A DNA stretch of 64,000 nt from Geomonas agri (GCF_020179605.1 NZ_JAINZO010000002.1:1178001-1242000), one strand, 5' to 3'. Numbered from the stretch's first letter, positions 16,395-28,672 are shown. Notes: generated by a model not told the origin, from the sequence alone. A program made the numbers and translations.

Positions 16395-17900
16395 ATGAAC
16401 CGTATCATCGACATAACCGAACTGGCTCTGCGCGATGCCCACCAGAGCCTGATAGCCACCCGCCTAGGCATCGACGACATGATCCCCGCCTGCGAGGACC
16501 TCGACAACGCCGGCTTCTGGTCCCTGGAGTGCTGGGGTGGCGCCACTTACGACGCCTGCATCAGATTCCTGAACGAGGACCCCTGGGTGCGGCTGCGTAC
16601 CTTCAAGTCGCTCATGCCCAAGACACCACTGCAGATGTTGCTGCGCGGCCAGAACCTGCTCGGCTACCGGCACTACCAAGACGAGGTGGTGGACCGCTTC
16701 GTCCAGAAGAGCGCCGAGAACGGCGTCGACGTCTTCCGCATCTTCGATGCGCTCAACGACCTGCGCAACATTGAGCGCTCGGTTAAGGCGGTCAAGAAGG
16801 TCGGCAAGCACGCCCAAGGCGCCATCTCCTACACCGTGAGCCCGATTCACACCACCCAGGCCTACCTGGAGCAGGCGAAACGGCTGGTGGAAATGGGGTG
16901 CGATTCCATATGCATCAAGGACATGGCGGCCCTCATCAAGCCGCAGGCGGCCTACGAGCTGGTGCGCGGTATCAAAGAGTATTGCGGCGAGCAGACCCGC
17001 GTGCAGCTCCACGTCCACGCCACCACCGGCGTGACCATGGTGAGCCTGATGAAGGCGGTCGAGGCGGGCGTGGATTGTGTCGACACGGCAGTCAGTTCCA
17101 TGTCGCTGGGGCCAGGGCACAACCCTACGGAGAGCTTCGTGGAGATGCTGGAACATACCGGCAACGCCACCAGGATTGATCTCGGGCGGATGCTGCGCGT
17201 CAAGGAGCACTTCTCCAAGATACTGCCGCGCTACCGCGAATTCCTCTCCACAGTCACCGGCGTCGAGACGGAGATCTTCAGGAGCCAGATACCCGGCGGG
17301 ATGCTCTCCAACATGGAAAGCCAGCTGAAGCAGCAGGGGGCGGCGGACCGCATGCACGAGGTGCTGGACGAGATTCCTGTGGTGCGCAAGGACACGGGGT
17401 ACGTGCCGCTGGTGACTCCCACCAGCCAGATCGTGGGGACACAGGCGGTACTGAACACGCTGATGGGGCGCTACAAGGTGCTGACCGGCGAGTTCGCCGA
17501 CCTGATGCTTGGCTACTACGGTGCCGCCCCCGGTGAGCTGAACCCCGAGGTGGTGGAGATGGCCCGGCGCCACGCGAAGAAGGAGCCCATCACGGTGCGC
17601 CCCGCCGACCTGCTCGAGCCGGAATGGGACAAGCTGCGCGCAGCGGCGCTACCGCTGGAAGGGTGTGACGGCAGCGACGAGGACGTGCTCACCTACGCCC
17701 TGTTCCCGCAAGTGGCGCCGAAGTTCTTTGCCAGCAGGCGCGAAGGGCCGAGGAACGTGGGCAAGGACCCGGCCACCGGCGCTTCCGAAACCAACATCCC
17801 CGAGGGGCATCCCGGCAAGATCACCGGCCCCGTTACCTACACGGTCACCTTGAGCGGTCAGCAGCACAAGGTCACCGTGGCGCCGTACGGCCAGGAATAG
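16395..17900 (+). CDS. Transcarboxylase 5S-type (pyruvate/oxaloacetate) carboxyltransferase subunit
   Basis: 501 residues, homologous to the methylmalonyl-CoA carboxytransferase 5S subunit, PycB and OadA. It moves CO2 between carboxybiotin and pyruvate/oxaloacetate. The TIM-barrel metal and substrate residues are visible: RDAHQSL (Asp14), GGATYD, the carbamylated lysine in CIKDMAAL (Lys175) and the metal histidines HVHATTG (207, 209). The C-terminal PycB-type domain follows, ending in a short beta region rather than a full biotin domain, so biotin comes from the separate carrier gene. The frame extends upstream, but GGGGGGAG lies before this ATG. It opens a four-gene operon; 28 bases separate it from the 12S gene. 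Confidence 0.9.
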   Translation: MNRIIDITELALRDAHQSLIATRLGIDDMIPACEDLDNAGFWSLECWGGATYDACIRFLNEDPWVRLRTFKSLMPKTPLQMLLRGQNLLGYRHYQDEVVDRFVQKSAENGVDVFRIFDALNDLRNIERSVKAVKKVGKHAQGAISYTVSPIHTTQAYLEQAKRLVEMGCDSICIKDMAALIKPQAAYELVRGIKEYCGEQTRVQLHVHATTGVTMVSLMKAVEAGVDCVDTAVSSMSLGPGHNPTESFVEMLEHTGNATRIDLGRMLRVKEHFSKILPRYREFLSTVTGVETEIFRSQIPGGMLSNMESQLKQQGAADRMHEVLDEIPVVRKDTGYVPLVTPTSQIVGTQAVLNTLMGRYKVLTGEFADLMLGYYGAAPGELNPEVVEMARRHAKKEPITVRPADLLEPEWDKLRAAALPLEGCDGSDEDVLTYALFPQVAPKFFASRREGPRNVGKDPATGASETNIPEGHPGKITGPVTYTVTLSGQQHKVTVAPYGQE

Positions 17901-17928
17901 ACGCCGCACCCGCTAAAGGAGCGCGCTC

Positions 17929-19473
17929 ATGTCGATAGAGGAAAAGGTCAAGGAGCTCAACGAAAGGAAAGAGAGGCTGAAGCTAGGCGGGGGGCGCGCC
18001 AAGATCGACCAGCAGCACGCCCAGCAGAGCCTCACCGCGCGGGAGCGTATCGAGACGCTGGTCGACAAGGACAGTTTCCAGGAAGTTGGTCTCTTCGCGA
18101 GGCATCGCTGCACCAATTTCGGCATGGCGGGCAAGGAGTTTCCGGCCGAAGGTGTCGTGACCGGCGCGGGCACGGTGGGGGGGCGGTTGGTGCACCTGGC
18201 CAGCCAGGATTTTACTGTGGCAGGGGGCTCGGCTGGGGAAGTGCACAGCGACAAGATCGTCCAGTCCATGCTATCCGCCCTGAAGACCGGCACCCCCTTC
18301 GTGTTCATGAACGATTCCGGCGGCGCGCGCATCCAGGAAGGGATCGACTCGCTGGCAGGCTATGGCAAAATCTTCTACCACAACGTGATGCTCTCCGGCG
18401 TGGTGCCCCAGATCTCGCTCATCTGTGGTCCCTGCGCCGGCGGCGCAGCTTACAGCCCGGCCCTCACCGACTTCATCATCCAGACCGCCGGTGCGCGTAT
18501 GTTCATCACTGGCCCCTCGGTCATCAAAGAGGCGATCGGCGAAGAGATCACGGCCGAGGCGCTGGGGGGGCCTCTTTCCCAGATGAACTACGCCGGCGTC
18601 GCCCATTTCATCGCGGAGAACGACCTGGTAGCGCTGCGCATCTGCAAACGGCTCCTTTCCTTCCTTCCGTCCAACAACCTCGAAGATCCGCCTCAACTGG
18701 AAGCGCACGACATCGTGGTGCCGGACAAGACCCTGAACACCCTGGTCCCCACTGATCCGAAGAAGGGGTACGACGTGCGCCAGGTCATCACGCGCCTGGT
18801 GGACGGCGGTGACTTCCTGGAGGTCCAGCCGCTGTTCGCGCCCAACATCGTAGTCGGTTTCGCCCGCATCCTGGGGCGGAGCGTCGGTGTCGTGGCCAAC
18901 CAGCCCAGCGTCCTAGCCGGCGCCCTCGACATCAACGCCTCCGACAAGGGGGCACGCTTCGTCCGTTTCTGCAACGCGTTCAACATTCCGCTGATCACGC
19001 TGGTGGATGTCCCGGGATTCCTGCCCGGCGTGCAGCAGGAGCAGGGCGGGATCATCCGTCACGGCGCCAAGATGCTCTTCGCCTACTCCGCAGCAACGGT
19101 TCCCAAGATCACCGTCATCATGCGCAAGGCCTACGGCGGCGCCTTCCTGGCCATGTGCGGCAAGGAACTGGAGACCGACCGCGTCTTTGCCTGGCCCACC
19201 GCGGAGATCGCCGTGATGGGGCCGCAGGGAGCGGTCAACGTCATCTTCAGGAACGAGATCGCCCAGGCCGAGGATCCGCAGAAGAGGCGTCAGGAACTGA
19301 TCGAGTCCTACCAGAGCACCTTTGCGACGCCGTATGCCGCGGCCGGGAGGCGGGACGTGGATGACATCATCGAGCCTGCCGAGACCAGGCGTCACCTGGC
19401 CATGACGCTCGACATCCTGCACACCAAACGCGAGTTCCGGCCCATGAAGAAGCATGGGCTGATTCCGCTGTGA
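17929..19473 (+). CDS. Transcarboxylase 12S / acyl-CoA carboxylase carboxyltransferase subunit
   Basis: 514 residues, two crotonase-fold halves of the acyl-CoA carboxylase beta family, matching the methylmalonyl-CoA carboxytransferase 12S subunit in length. The oxyanion-forming glycines are visible in FMNDSGGARIQEG and CGPCAGGAAYSPAL in the N half and in DVPGFLPGVQQEQGGIIRHGA and RKAYGGAFLAM in the C half. It should exchange CO2 between methylmalonyl-CoA (or propionyl-CoA) and biotin. AAAGGAG precedes the ATG. With the 5S and biotin-carrier genes it supports a transcarboxylase; a biotin carboxylase is not present here. Confidence 0.92.
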   Translation: MSIEEKVKELNERKERLKLGGGRAKIDQQHAQQSLTARERIETLVDKDSFQEVGLFARHRCTNFGMAGKEFPAEGVVTGAGTVGGRLVHLASQDFTVAGGSAGEVHSDKIVQSMLSALKTGTPFVFMNDSGGARIQEGIDSLAGYGKIFYHNVMLSGVVPQISLICGPCAGGAAYSPALTDFIIQTAGARMFITGPSVIKEAIGEEITAEALGGPLSQMNYAGVAHFIAENDLVALRICKRLLSFLPSNNLEDPPQLEAHDIVVPDKTLNTLVPTDPKKGYDVRQVITRLVDGGDFLEVQPLFAPNIVVGFARILGRSVGVVANQPSVLAGALDINASDKGARFVRFCNAFNIPLITLVDVPGFLPGVQQEQGGIIRHGAKMLFAYSAATVPKITVIMRKAYGGAFLAMCGKELETDRVFAWPTAEIAVMGPQGAVNVIFRNEIAQAEDPQKRRQELIESYQSTFATPYAAAGRRDVDDIIEPAETRRHLAMTLDILHTKREFRPMKKHGLIPL

Positions 19474-19483
19474 GGAGGGGACC

Positions 19484-19684
19484 GTGGAAGAGATCGCGGG
19501 GAAAGATGAAGAGATAACACCTGAATTGCTGATGGTTATGTCCGCCTCGATTGCGGCCTACCTGGGCAGGACGGTGCGCATCCGCAGGGCCAGGTTCGTC
19601 GACCCGATGCAGGTAAACGCCTGGGGGCAGTCGAGCCGCGTGGTGCTGCAGGCGTCGCATAACCTCAACGTACGGCATTCGTAG
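19484..19684 (+). CDS. Small OadG-like subunit lacking a membrane anchor
   Basis: 66 residues from a GTG preceded by GAGGAGGGG, ten bases after the 12S stop. The body ITPELLMVMSASIAAYLG then VRIRRARFVDP and a final RVVLQASHNL matches the cytoplasmic C-terminal part of OadG/methylmalonyl-CoA decarboxylase small subunits, but the membrane helix that normally begins OadG is missing. It probably helps assemble the soluble carboxyltransferase complex. Assignment rests on pattern and position. Confidence 0.7.
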   Translation: MEEIAGKDEEITPELLMVMSASIAAYLGRTVRIRRARFVDPMQVNAWGQSSRVVLQASHNLNVRHS

Positions 19685-19708
19685 CAAGGGAAGTCGTGCC
19701 TTGGGAAG

Positions 19709-19747
19709 AGCCCTCACCCCCGCCCCTCTCCCTGAGGGTGAGGGGGG
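19709..19747. repeat. GC-rich palindromic repeat, family A copy
   Basis: GCCCTCACCCCCGCCCCTCT followed by CCCTGAGGGTGAGGGG, in reverse orientation to the next copy at 19761. The pair sits inside the carboxyltransferase operon. Confidence 0.8.
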
Positions 19748-19760
19748 ACTTACAATAAAT

Positions 19761-19805
19761 CCCCTCTCCCGCCGGGAGAGGGTGGCCGCAGGCCGGGTGA
19801 GGGCG
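19761..19805. repeat. GC-rich palindromic repeat, family A copy
   Basis: CCCCTCTCCCGCCGGGAGAG followed by GGTGGCCGCAGGCCGGGTGAGGGCG. It faces the copy at 19709, so the two could form one long stem in the operon mRNA. Confidence 0.8.
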
Positions 19806-19880
19806 CTGCCACAGTGGGGGCGTTGGCCCCCGGTAGACGAACAAAGGATGCTATCAATTGTCACCGACAAGGAGACCATC

Positions 19881-20288
19881 GTGCAGCTTACAATGACCAT
19901 CGACGGGAAGAAGTACCGGGTGGATGTGGAAGTCGAGGAGGGCGAAGAGGTCCGGTTGGCCGAGTCGTATCCGACCACCACGGTGCAGGCGGCACCGGCG
20001 CCGATGACGCGCATGCCGATGACCGCCCCGACACCGGTCACCGGTGCGCCGCCGGGAGGCGCTGCCGCCGGATCGGACAAGATCTGCCGTAGCCCGATAG
20101 CGGGCGTGGTCTTCAAGGTGGTGGCGCAGGTGGGGCAGCACCTGGAGGTGAATGATCTCCTCGTGGTTCTCGAGGCCATGAAGATGGAGACCAACATCAC
20201 TGCGCACATGTCCGGCAAGGTCGAGAAGATCCTCGTCTCCGTCGGCGAAGCCGTCCAGCCCGGGCAGCCCATCGCGGAGTTCGCGTGA
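19881..20288 (+). CDS. Biotin carboxyl carrier (transcarboxylase 1.3S-type) subunit
   Basis: 135 residues: a short N-terminal strand region, a Pro/Ala/Thr-rich flexible linker (about 35-65) and a C-terminal biotinyl domain with the attachment motif EAMKMET (Lys101). It carries CO2 between the 12S and 5S active sites. The start is the GTG at 19881 because AAGGAG lies six bases before it; ATGs at 19849 and 19893 are less well placed. It is separated from the rest of the operon by a repeat pair, which may lower or protect its mRNA level relative to the other subunits. Confidence 0.88.
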   Translation: MQLTMTIDGKKYRVDVEVEEGEEVRLAESYPTTTVQAAPAPMTRMPMTAPTPVTGAPPGGAAAGSDKICRSPIAGVVFKVVAQVGQHLEVNDLLVVLEAMKMETNITAHMSGKVEKILVSVGEAVQPGQPIAEFA

Positions 20289-20404
20289 GGTGATGGGACG
20301 TTCCTCTACCGTCGAACGAGGAAAATTAAATGTATAGAGTTTTTTGAATGTAGGCGGTACAATCGGCGGTAGTGGTAGTACCAAGGCTGTAAAGGAGGCA
20401 GGCG

Positions 20405-20869
20405 ATGAGAAAGATTAGGCTGTTACTGCTAGTGTTGGTAGCCGCGTTCTTTGCTGTCTCGACCGGCTATGCCGCTGAGCACAGCTTCAAAGCAAAATTG
20501 ACCCCGAAAGAGGAGGTCGGCAAGCCTGACGCCAAGTCTTCAGGCAAGGCTGAATTCAAGCTCAGCAAAGACGGCAAGGAGCTGACTTACAAGCTCTACG
20601 TCAAGAACATCATGGACGCCAGCGCGGCTCACATTCATGTCGGCAAAAAGGGCGAGAATGGCCCGCCGATTGTTGGACTCTTCAGCGGTGGCAAGAAAGG
20701 GAAATTCTCGGGCGTGCTCTCCGAGGGTAAAGTCGGTGCCAATGACCTGATGGGCGACTATAAAGGGAAATTCGACGAACTCGTCAAACTGCTCAGGTCT
20801 GGCGACACCTACGTGAACGTTCACACCGACAAGTACCCGGACGGCGAGATCCGCGGTCAGATCAAATAA
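20405..20869 (+). CDS. CHRD-domain exported protein
   Basis: 154 residues with a signal peptide of about 23 residues ending GYAAE. The rest is one CHRD domain: SFKAKLTPKEEVGKPD, the AAHIHVG histidine pair, a LRSGDTYVNVHTDKYPDGEIRGQI ending. CHRD domains were first seen in chordin and occur in many exported bacterial proteins; their biochemical role is not settled. AAAGGAGG lies before the ATG and a terminator follows, so it is a single-gene unit. Location is periplasmic or extracellular. Confidence 0.88.
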   Translation: MRKIRLLLLVLVAAFFAVSTGYAAEHSFKAKLTPKEEVGKPDAKSSGKAEFKLSKDGKELTYKLYVKNIMDASAAHIHVGKKGENGPPIVGLFSGGKKGKFSGVLSEGKVGANDLMGDYKGKFDELVKLLRSGDTYVNVHTDKYPDGEIRGQIK

Positions 20870-20898
20870 CGCAGCGGTTATCCCGCCTGCACTATAAC

Positions 20899-20945
20899 GC
20901 CCGCCGGTAGCGGCCCTTTGGACCACCTGCCGACGGGCTGTTTTT
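20899..20945 (+). terminator. Terminator after the CHRD gene
   Basis: GCCCGCCGGTAG at 20899-20910 pairs with CTGCCGACGGGC at 20927-20938 (with G-U pairs), followed by TGTTTTT. Confidence 0.75.
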
Positions 20946-20962
20946 ATGCCGCGTCACCCTCT

Positions 20963-22285
20963 TTAAGCCTCGTCGATCAGCACTACCTCACCCGACTCTA
21001 TATCGGGACCGGCGGGCAGCTCCACTCCCAACAGCCCCTTGGCCTCGTGCTCCGGCAACTCCTCGATCCCCTGCATCTTGCGCTGGATGCGACGGGTCCT
21101 CGTCGCGGCGGTGTCGATGCTGGAGGAGGCCTCATCCAGCTTCTTCCTGGTCTTCTCAAGCAGCGTCCCGAAGGTCATGAACTCGGTCTTGATGGCTCCC
21201 AACAGGCGCCAGACGTCGCTGCTGCGTTTCTCGATGGCCAGGGTCTTGAAACCGAGGCTCAGCGAGGAGAGCAGGGCGGCGATGGTGGTGGGGCCGGCGA
21301 CGATGACTTTGTGCTCGCGCAGGATAGCGTCGAAAAGACCGGGCCGGCTCAATACCTGCGCGTAGCTCGCCTCGTTGGCGAGGAACATGACGGCGAAATC
21401 GGTGGTCTCGGGAGGGGCGAGGTACTTGTCGCAAATCAGCTTGGCCATCCCTTGGACTGTCTTGTCGAACTGCTTGGTCGCCTCGAGAACGGCCACCTGG
21501 TTCCCCTGCTCCTGGGCTTCCACCAGGCGCAGGAAGTCTTCCTGCGGGAACTTGGCGTCGATGGGAAGCCAGAGTGGCTTCTCGTCCCGTCCCGGGAGCC
21601 TGACTGCGAACTCGACCCGGGCATCGCTGCCGGGCTTGGTGGCAACGTTGGTGCCATACTGATCCGGGGTGAGAATCTGCTCCAGAAGGTTGTGCAGCTG
21701 GACCTCGCCCAGTGTGCCGCGGGTCTTGATGTTGGAGAGGACCTTCTTCAGGTCGCCGACTCCGGAGGCTAGCGACTGCATCTCGCCCAGCCCCTTGTGC
21801 ACCTGCTCCAACTGCCCGCTAACCTGCTTGAATGACTCGCCCAGACGCTTTTCCAGGGTTTCATGCAGCTTCTCGTCCACCGTGGCCCGCATCTGCTCAA
21901 GCTTCTTGGAGTTATCCTCCTGCAGCCACTTGAGCCGTACTTCCACTGTCTCGCGTAACTTGTCCAGGCGCTGTTCATTGCTGGCGGTGAGATTGGCGAG
22001 CTGCTGCGTGAATCCCTCCATCTGGCCTTTCTGCAGCGACGCGATATCTACCATCCTCTTCTGTACTGCTTCCCCGAAGTTGCGCAGGTTTCCGCCCAAC
22101 TCCTCGCGGTTGCGGCGCAACTCGTCCTGTAGGGTCCGCTCCAGCCGCTCCAGCCCCTTTTCAAGCTGATCGAAGCGCGCCTCCGAGGATGAGTGTCGCT
22201 TCAGGCTCAGGTAGCACAAAAGGGTCACCACCAGCGTGGCGGCAAGGAGCAGCAGGGTGATCAATTGCGTGACGTCGGCGCTCAT
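20963..22285 (-). CDS. rmuC: DNA recombination protein RmuC
   Basis: 440 residues. One N-terminal membrane helix (about 7-28), a long coiled coil (about 30-190) and the conserved C-terminal RmuC domain (about 190-390) with KTRGTLGEVQLHNLLEQIL, LPIDAKFPQEDFLRL and AIEKRSSDVWRLLGAIK. The domain is distantly related to PD-(D/E)XK nucleases; RmuC limits inversions at short repeats and has a role in defence against recombination intermediates. Three bases separate it from the upstream alpha/beta hydrolase gene, so they are co-transcribed. It converges on the CHRD gene. Confidence 0.93.
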   Translation of the reverse strand: MSADVTQLITLLLLAATLVVTLLCYLSLKRHSSSEARFDQLEKGLERLERTLQDELRRNREELGGNLRNFGEAVQKRMVDIASLQKGQMEGFTQQLANLTASNEQRLDKLRETVEVRLKWLQEDNSKKLEQMRATVDEKLHETLEKRLGESFKQVSGQLEQVHKGLGEMQSLASGVGDLKKVLSNIKTRGTLGEVQLHNLLEQILTPDQYGTNVATKPGSDARVEFAVRLPGRDEKPLWLPIDAKFPQEDFLRLVEAQEQGNQVAVLEATKQFDKTVQGMAKLICDKYLAPPETTDFAVMFLANEASYAQVLSRPGLFDAILREHKVIVAGPTTIAALLSSLSLGFKTLAIEKRSSDVWRLLGAIKTEFMTFGTLLEKTRKKLDEASSSIDTAATRTRRIQRKMQGIEELPEHEAKGLLGVELPAGPDIESGEVVLIDEA

Positions 22286-22288
22286 GAG

Positions 22289-23086
22289 TTACTCCGGCAG
22301 CGATTTCAGGAAGTCGATCAGGGTCTTATTGAATATCGCGGGCTGCTCCATGTTCAACATGTGCCCAGCCTTGTCGATGATCCTGCTTTTGCAGCCGACT
22401 AGGCCCTCTATGAGCACGTTGGCTACCTCCAGTGGCGCGGCGCGGTCTTCGGCTCCGGCCAAAACCAGCGAGGGGAACGGGAACGATTTGAGGTCTTCCA
22501 CGTAATCCTTCCTGTCCCTCATGGCTAAAAGTCCCCCCGCCAGCCCCTGTGGGGAGGCGCTGCGCATCCAGGAGGTGACCAGCGCGATCAATGCGGGATT
22601 GCGCTCAGCCGTTTCGGTCGCAAAAAGAAGTTCCGCGAAGATCTTGATGACGGGGTTCGCGCCGAGCCGCTCGGCCTCGGCGGCCATCGCGCTCCTGCGC
22701 GCGCGTCCCGCCTCGTCGTCGGCGTTGGCGCGTGTGGCGATGAAACAGGCGGCACGGACCCGGTCAGGGTAGCGCTCCATGAGGTTCAACAGGACGTAGC
22801 CACCCATAGACATGCCGCTCACCACCGCCTTGTCGATCTTTAGCGAATCCATCAAGGCGATGATGTCATCGGCAAAGACGTCCATGCTGTAGCCACCTGC
22901 AGGGGCGTCGCTGGCGCCGAAGCCGCGCAGGTCGGGCGCAATGACGCGGTAGCCGGCATCGGCCAGGGGCTGCAACTGCGGCTGCCACATCTGGCGGTTC
23001 AGCGGAAAGCCATGGATGAGGATGATAGCGGGACCGGATCCCATGCCGTCGTAGGCGATATTTATATCATTAACATTGAGATTCAT
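22289..23086 (-). CDS. Alpha/beta hydrolase
   Basis: 265 residues of the alpha/beta-hydrolase fold. Oxyanion segment IHGFPLNRQMW, nucleophile elbow SGMSMGG (Ser), acid in LAGAEDRAAP and catalytic His in KAGHML are all present. The size and motifs suit small esterases, lactonases or C-C bond hydrolases, such as 3-oxoadipate enol-lactonase-like proteins, but no aromatic pathway genes are nearby. It is first in a two-gene operon with rmuC. Substrate unknown. Confidence 0.85.
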   Translation of the reverse strand: MNLNVNDINIAYDGMGSGPAIILIHGFPLNRQMWQPQLQPLADAGYRVIAPDLRGFGASDAPAGGYSMDVFADDIIALMDSLKIDKAVVSGMSMGGYVLLNLMERYPDRVRAACFIATRANADDEAGRARRSAMAAEAERLGANPVIKIFAELLFATETAERNPALIALVTSWMRSASPQGLAGGLLAMRDRKDYVEDLKSFPFPSLVLAGAEDRAAPLEVANVLIEGLVGCKSRIIDKAGHMLNMEQPAIFNKTLIDFLKSLPE

Positions 23087-23115
23087 GGTTGCTCCTAAGA
23101 GGTTGCGGTGAAGTC

Positions 23116-23152
23116 TCCCCTCTCCCTCCGGGAGAGGGGCTGGGGGTGAGGG
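23116..23152. repeat. GC-rich palindromic repeat, family A copy
   Basis: TCCCCTCTCCCTCCGGGAGA followed by GGGGCTGGGGGTGAGGG. It faces the copy at 23197 in inverted orientation, making a two-element unit between recD and the hydrolase-rmuC operon. Confidence 0.85.
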
Positions 23153-23196
23153 TGGTGCCTAAGTGATGCCCCTTTGTAGCTGTAATCGATGTAAAA

Positions 23197-23235
23197 GCTC
23201 CCTCACCCTGACCCTCTCCCGGAGGGCGAGGGAGA
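23197..23235. repeat. GC-rich palindromic repeat, family A copy
   Basis: GCTCCCTCACCCTGACCCTC followed by TCCCGGAGGGCGAGGGAGA; inverted partner of the copy at 23116. Confidence 0.85.
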
Positions 23236-23256
23236 GTTTGGGTGGGTTCGGGGACG

Positions 23257-25056
23257 TTAGTTCGTGGGACCCCACAGCCGTTCGCGCAGGCCGGACCTTC
23301 TGGTCACTCGGCGTTCCACTGCGGTGACAAAGAGGGATTGGTCGGTAAGCAGCTCGACCGATTTTTTCGCTCTTGTTATCGCCGTATAAACAAGCTCCCG
23401 CGTCAGCACCGGGTTGTCGCGGTCGGGGAGAACCAGGAGGACTTTCTCGAACTCGGATCCCTGGCTCTTATGGACGGTCATGGCAAAGGCGCATTCGTAC
23501 TCGGGGAGACGCAGCGGCAACACTTTTCTCATGCCGCCGGAACCGGAGGGGAAGAAGGCGCGCAGCTCTCCGCCGTTTTCGGCGTCGGGGAGGATCAGGC
23601 CGACGTCGCCGTTGAACAGCCCCAGGTTGTAGTCGTTCCTGGTGATCATCACCGGCTCGCCGGCGTAGCAACGGCCGTGCGGATGGATCAACCCGGCCTG
23701 CGCCAGTCGCTGCCGTACCAGCAGGTTGAGGGCTTCGACGCCGTACGGGCCGCTGCGCATGGCGCATAGGATACGGAACCGGCTGAACTCTGCGAACGCA
23801 GCTTCGGGCGTTTCGGTGCGCAAATAAGCGCCATAGCCGTCGGTGATGCGCTTGGCGAGGGCTTCGGCCAGCCCGGCGGCGGGCGGTAGCGAGGCCAGCG
23901 CCACGTCGGTAAGGGCAGGATCGAGACAGGCAGCCAAGGCTCCCGAGGCGTCACCGGCATTGACCAGGGTGGCAACCTTGCCTATGCCTCCCGAAGACGA
24001 GAAGCGATAACTTTTCCGCAGCAGGACGACGGCATCACCGAGCGGCCCGATGCCAGGCTGGATCTCGACGGTATCGCCGGCCACGTCGGCCGCTAGTTCT
24101 ACGAAATCGGCGGAGAATCCATGCGCCCCGCCGGTGTCGCACATGTCGCCCAACACAGCCCCGGCTTCCACGGAGGCGAGCTGGTCCCGGTCGCCCAGGA
24201 GGATCAGTCGGGTATCCTGGCGCAGCGCGCAGACCAGCTTCGCCATGAGCGGCAGGGAGACCATTGACGCTTCGTCGACGATGATCACGTCGTAGGGGAG
24301 TGGGTTGTCGCTGTTGTGCCGGAAGCCGCTGGAACCTTTCAGGTAGCCGAGCAGTCGATGCAGGGTGAAGACTTCTTCCGGGATCAGCTCCCGGACCCCG
24401 GGGTCGGCCTTGTCGAGTCCGCCGGAGATGGACTCCTTCAGCCGTGCCGCGGCTTTCCCGGTGGGGGCGGCCAGGGCGATGCGGAGGGCGCTGCCGGCTC
24501 CGGTGCCGGCCTGTTCCAGCAGCAGCGAGAGCACCTTAACCACGGTGGTAGTCTTGCCGGTCCCTGGCCCACCGGAGATGACGCAGAAACGCCTGGTGAC
24601 GGCGGCGAGGGCGGCGATGCGCTGCCAGTCGGTTTCGCCCGGCGTGGGCGGGAAGAGGCGGCTTAAGCCCTGCCGCAGTCGTTCCCAGTCAAACGGCGCC
24701 GGTTCGCCCCGGTTCAGAATCGCCTCGGCCAGTTCGCTTTCGTAGCGCCAGTAGCGCTGCAAGTACAGGCGGCCCGTGGTGTCCAGGATGAGAGGCTTGA
24801 ACTCGCCGGGGGCTCCGACGGCGGGGGAGGCTTTCAGCCGATCGCACCAAGTCGCCGCTGATTCGAGACGGAACCCGGCGGCACGCCCTTCCTCCAGGGC
24901 GGAGCCGAGATCGAGGCAGACGTCGCCCGCGGTTACCCCACGGCTCAACAGCGCAGCGGCCGCCTCGACGTGCTGATCGCGGCTCCCCGCCAGGCGGCAG
25001 ATGAAGGCGGCGAACTGCCGGTCTATGTCGTTGAGCTGAATCCCTTCGGGAGTCAT
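23257..25056 (-). CDS. recD: Exodeoxyribonuclease V alpha subunit
   Basis: 599 residues, superfamily 1B 5'-3' helicase of RecBCD. Helicase motif I SGGPGTGKTTT, motif II IIVDEASMV, motif III ILLGDRDQL, and the C-terminal motifs AMTVHKSQGSEF and VYTAITRAKK are all intact. An N-terminal helical domain that contacts RecBC precedes them. The frame is open from a GTG at 25098, but the ATG at 25056 has AAGGTG just before it and the family sequence starts there. It is last in the recC-recB-recD order, 164 bases after recB, with an inverted-repeat spacer between. Confidence 0.93.
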   Translation of the reverse strand: MTPEGIQLNDIDRQFAAFICRLAGSRDQHVEAAAALLSRGVTAGDVCLDLGSALEEGRAAGFRLESAATWCDRLKASPAVGAPGEFKPLILDTTGRLYLQRYWRYESELAEAILNRGEPAPFDWERLRQGLSRLFPPTPGETDWQRIAALAAVTRRFCVISGGPGTGKTTTVVKVLSLLLEQAGTGAGSALRIALAAPTGKAAARLKESISGGLDKADPGVRELIPEEVFTLHRLLGYLKGSSGFRHNSDNPLPYDVIIVDEASMVSLPLMAKLVCALRQDTRLILLGDRDQLASVEAGAVLGDMCDTGGAHGFSADFVELAADVAGDTVEIQPGIGPLGDAVVLLRKSYRFSSSGGIGKVATLVNAGDASGALAACLDPALTDVALASLPPAAGLAEALAKRITDGYGAYLRTETPEAAFAEFSRFRILCAMRSGPYGVEALNLLVRQRLAQAGLIHPHGRCYAGEPVMITRNDYNLGLFNGDVGLILPDAENGGELRAFFPSGSGGMRKVLPLRLPEYECAFAMTVHKSQGSEFEKVLLVLPDRDNPVLTRELVYTAITRAKKSVELLTDQSLFVTAVERRVTRRSGLRERLWGPTN

Positions 25057-25080
25057 AGATTCACCTTTTAAGACGAGAAG

Positions 25081-25203
25081 CGGGAACACAGGGGACACGG
25101 AGGTCCACAGAGGTCACCAAGGAACACCAGTCAGGGGCAAACCAAAAAGACTTCTTTGTCCTCTGTGCTGCCGCGGCTTATCCTCTGTGCCCCCTGTGTT
25201 CCG
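25081..25203. repeat. Imperfect inverted repeat in the recB-recD spacer
   Basis: CGGGAACACAGGGGACACGG followed by AGG on the left is complementary, with single-base gaps, to CCTCTGTGCCCCCTGTGTTC followed by CG on the right. CCTCTGTG also recurs inside. The outer arms could form a stem of about 20 pairs in the mRNA between recB and recD. A third repeat type, different from families A and B. Confidence 0.7.
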
Positions 25204-25220
25204 CCTTTTGCTTTTAGCTT

Positions 25221-28592
<3,372 letters not shown>

Positions 28593-28601
28593 TTAGAGTA
28601 T

Positions 28602-28640
28602 CCTCCCTCTCCCTCCGGGAGAGGGTCGGGGTGAGGGCGT
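28602..28640. repeat. Family A repeat overlapping the recB ribosome-binding site
   Basis: CCTCCCTCTCCCTCCGGGAG followed by AGGGTCGGGGTGAGGGCGT. Read on the minus strand its edge gives GGGAGG eight to nine bases before the recB ATG. Confidence 0.85.
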
Positions 28641-28672
28641 TGCATCAGGCACTATTTTCCCTTCGTGGCGTA

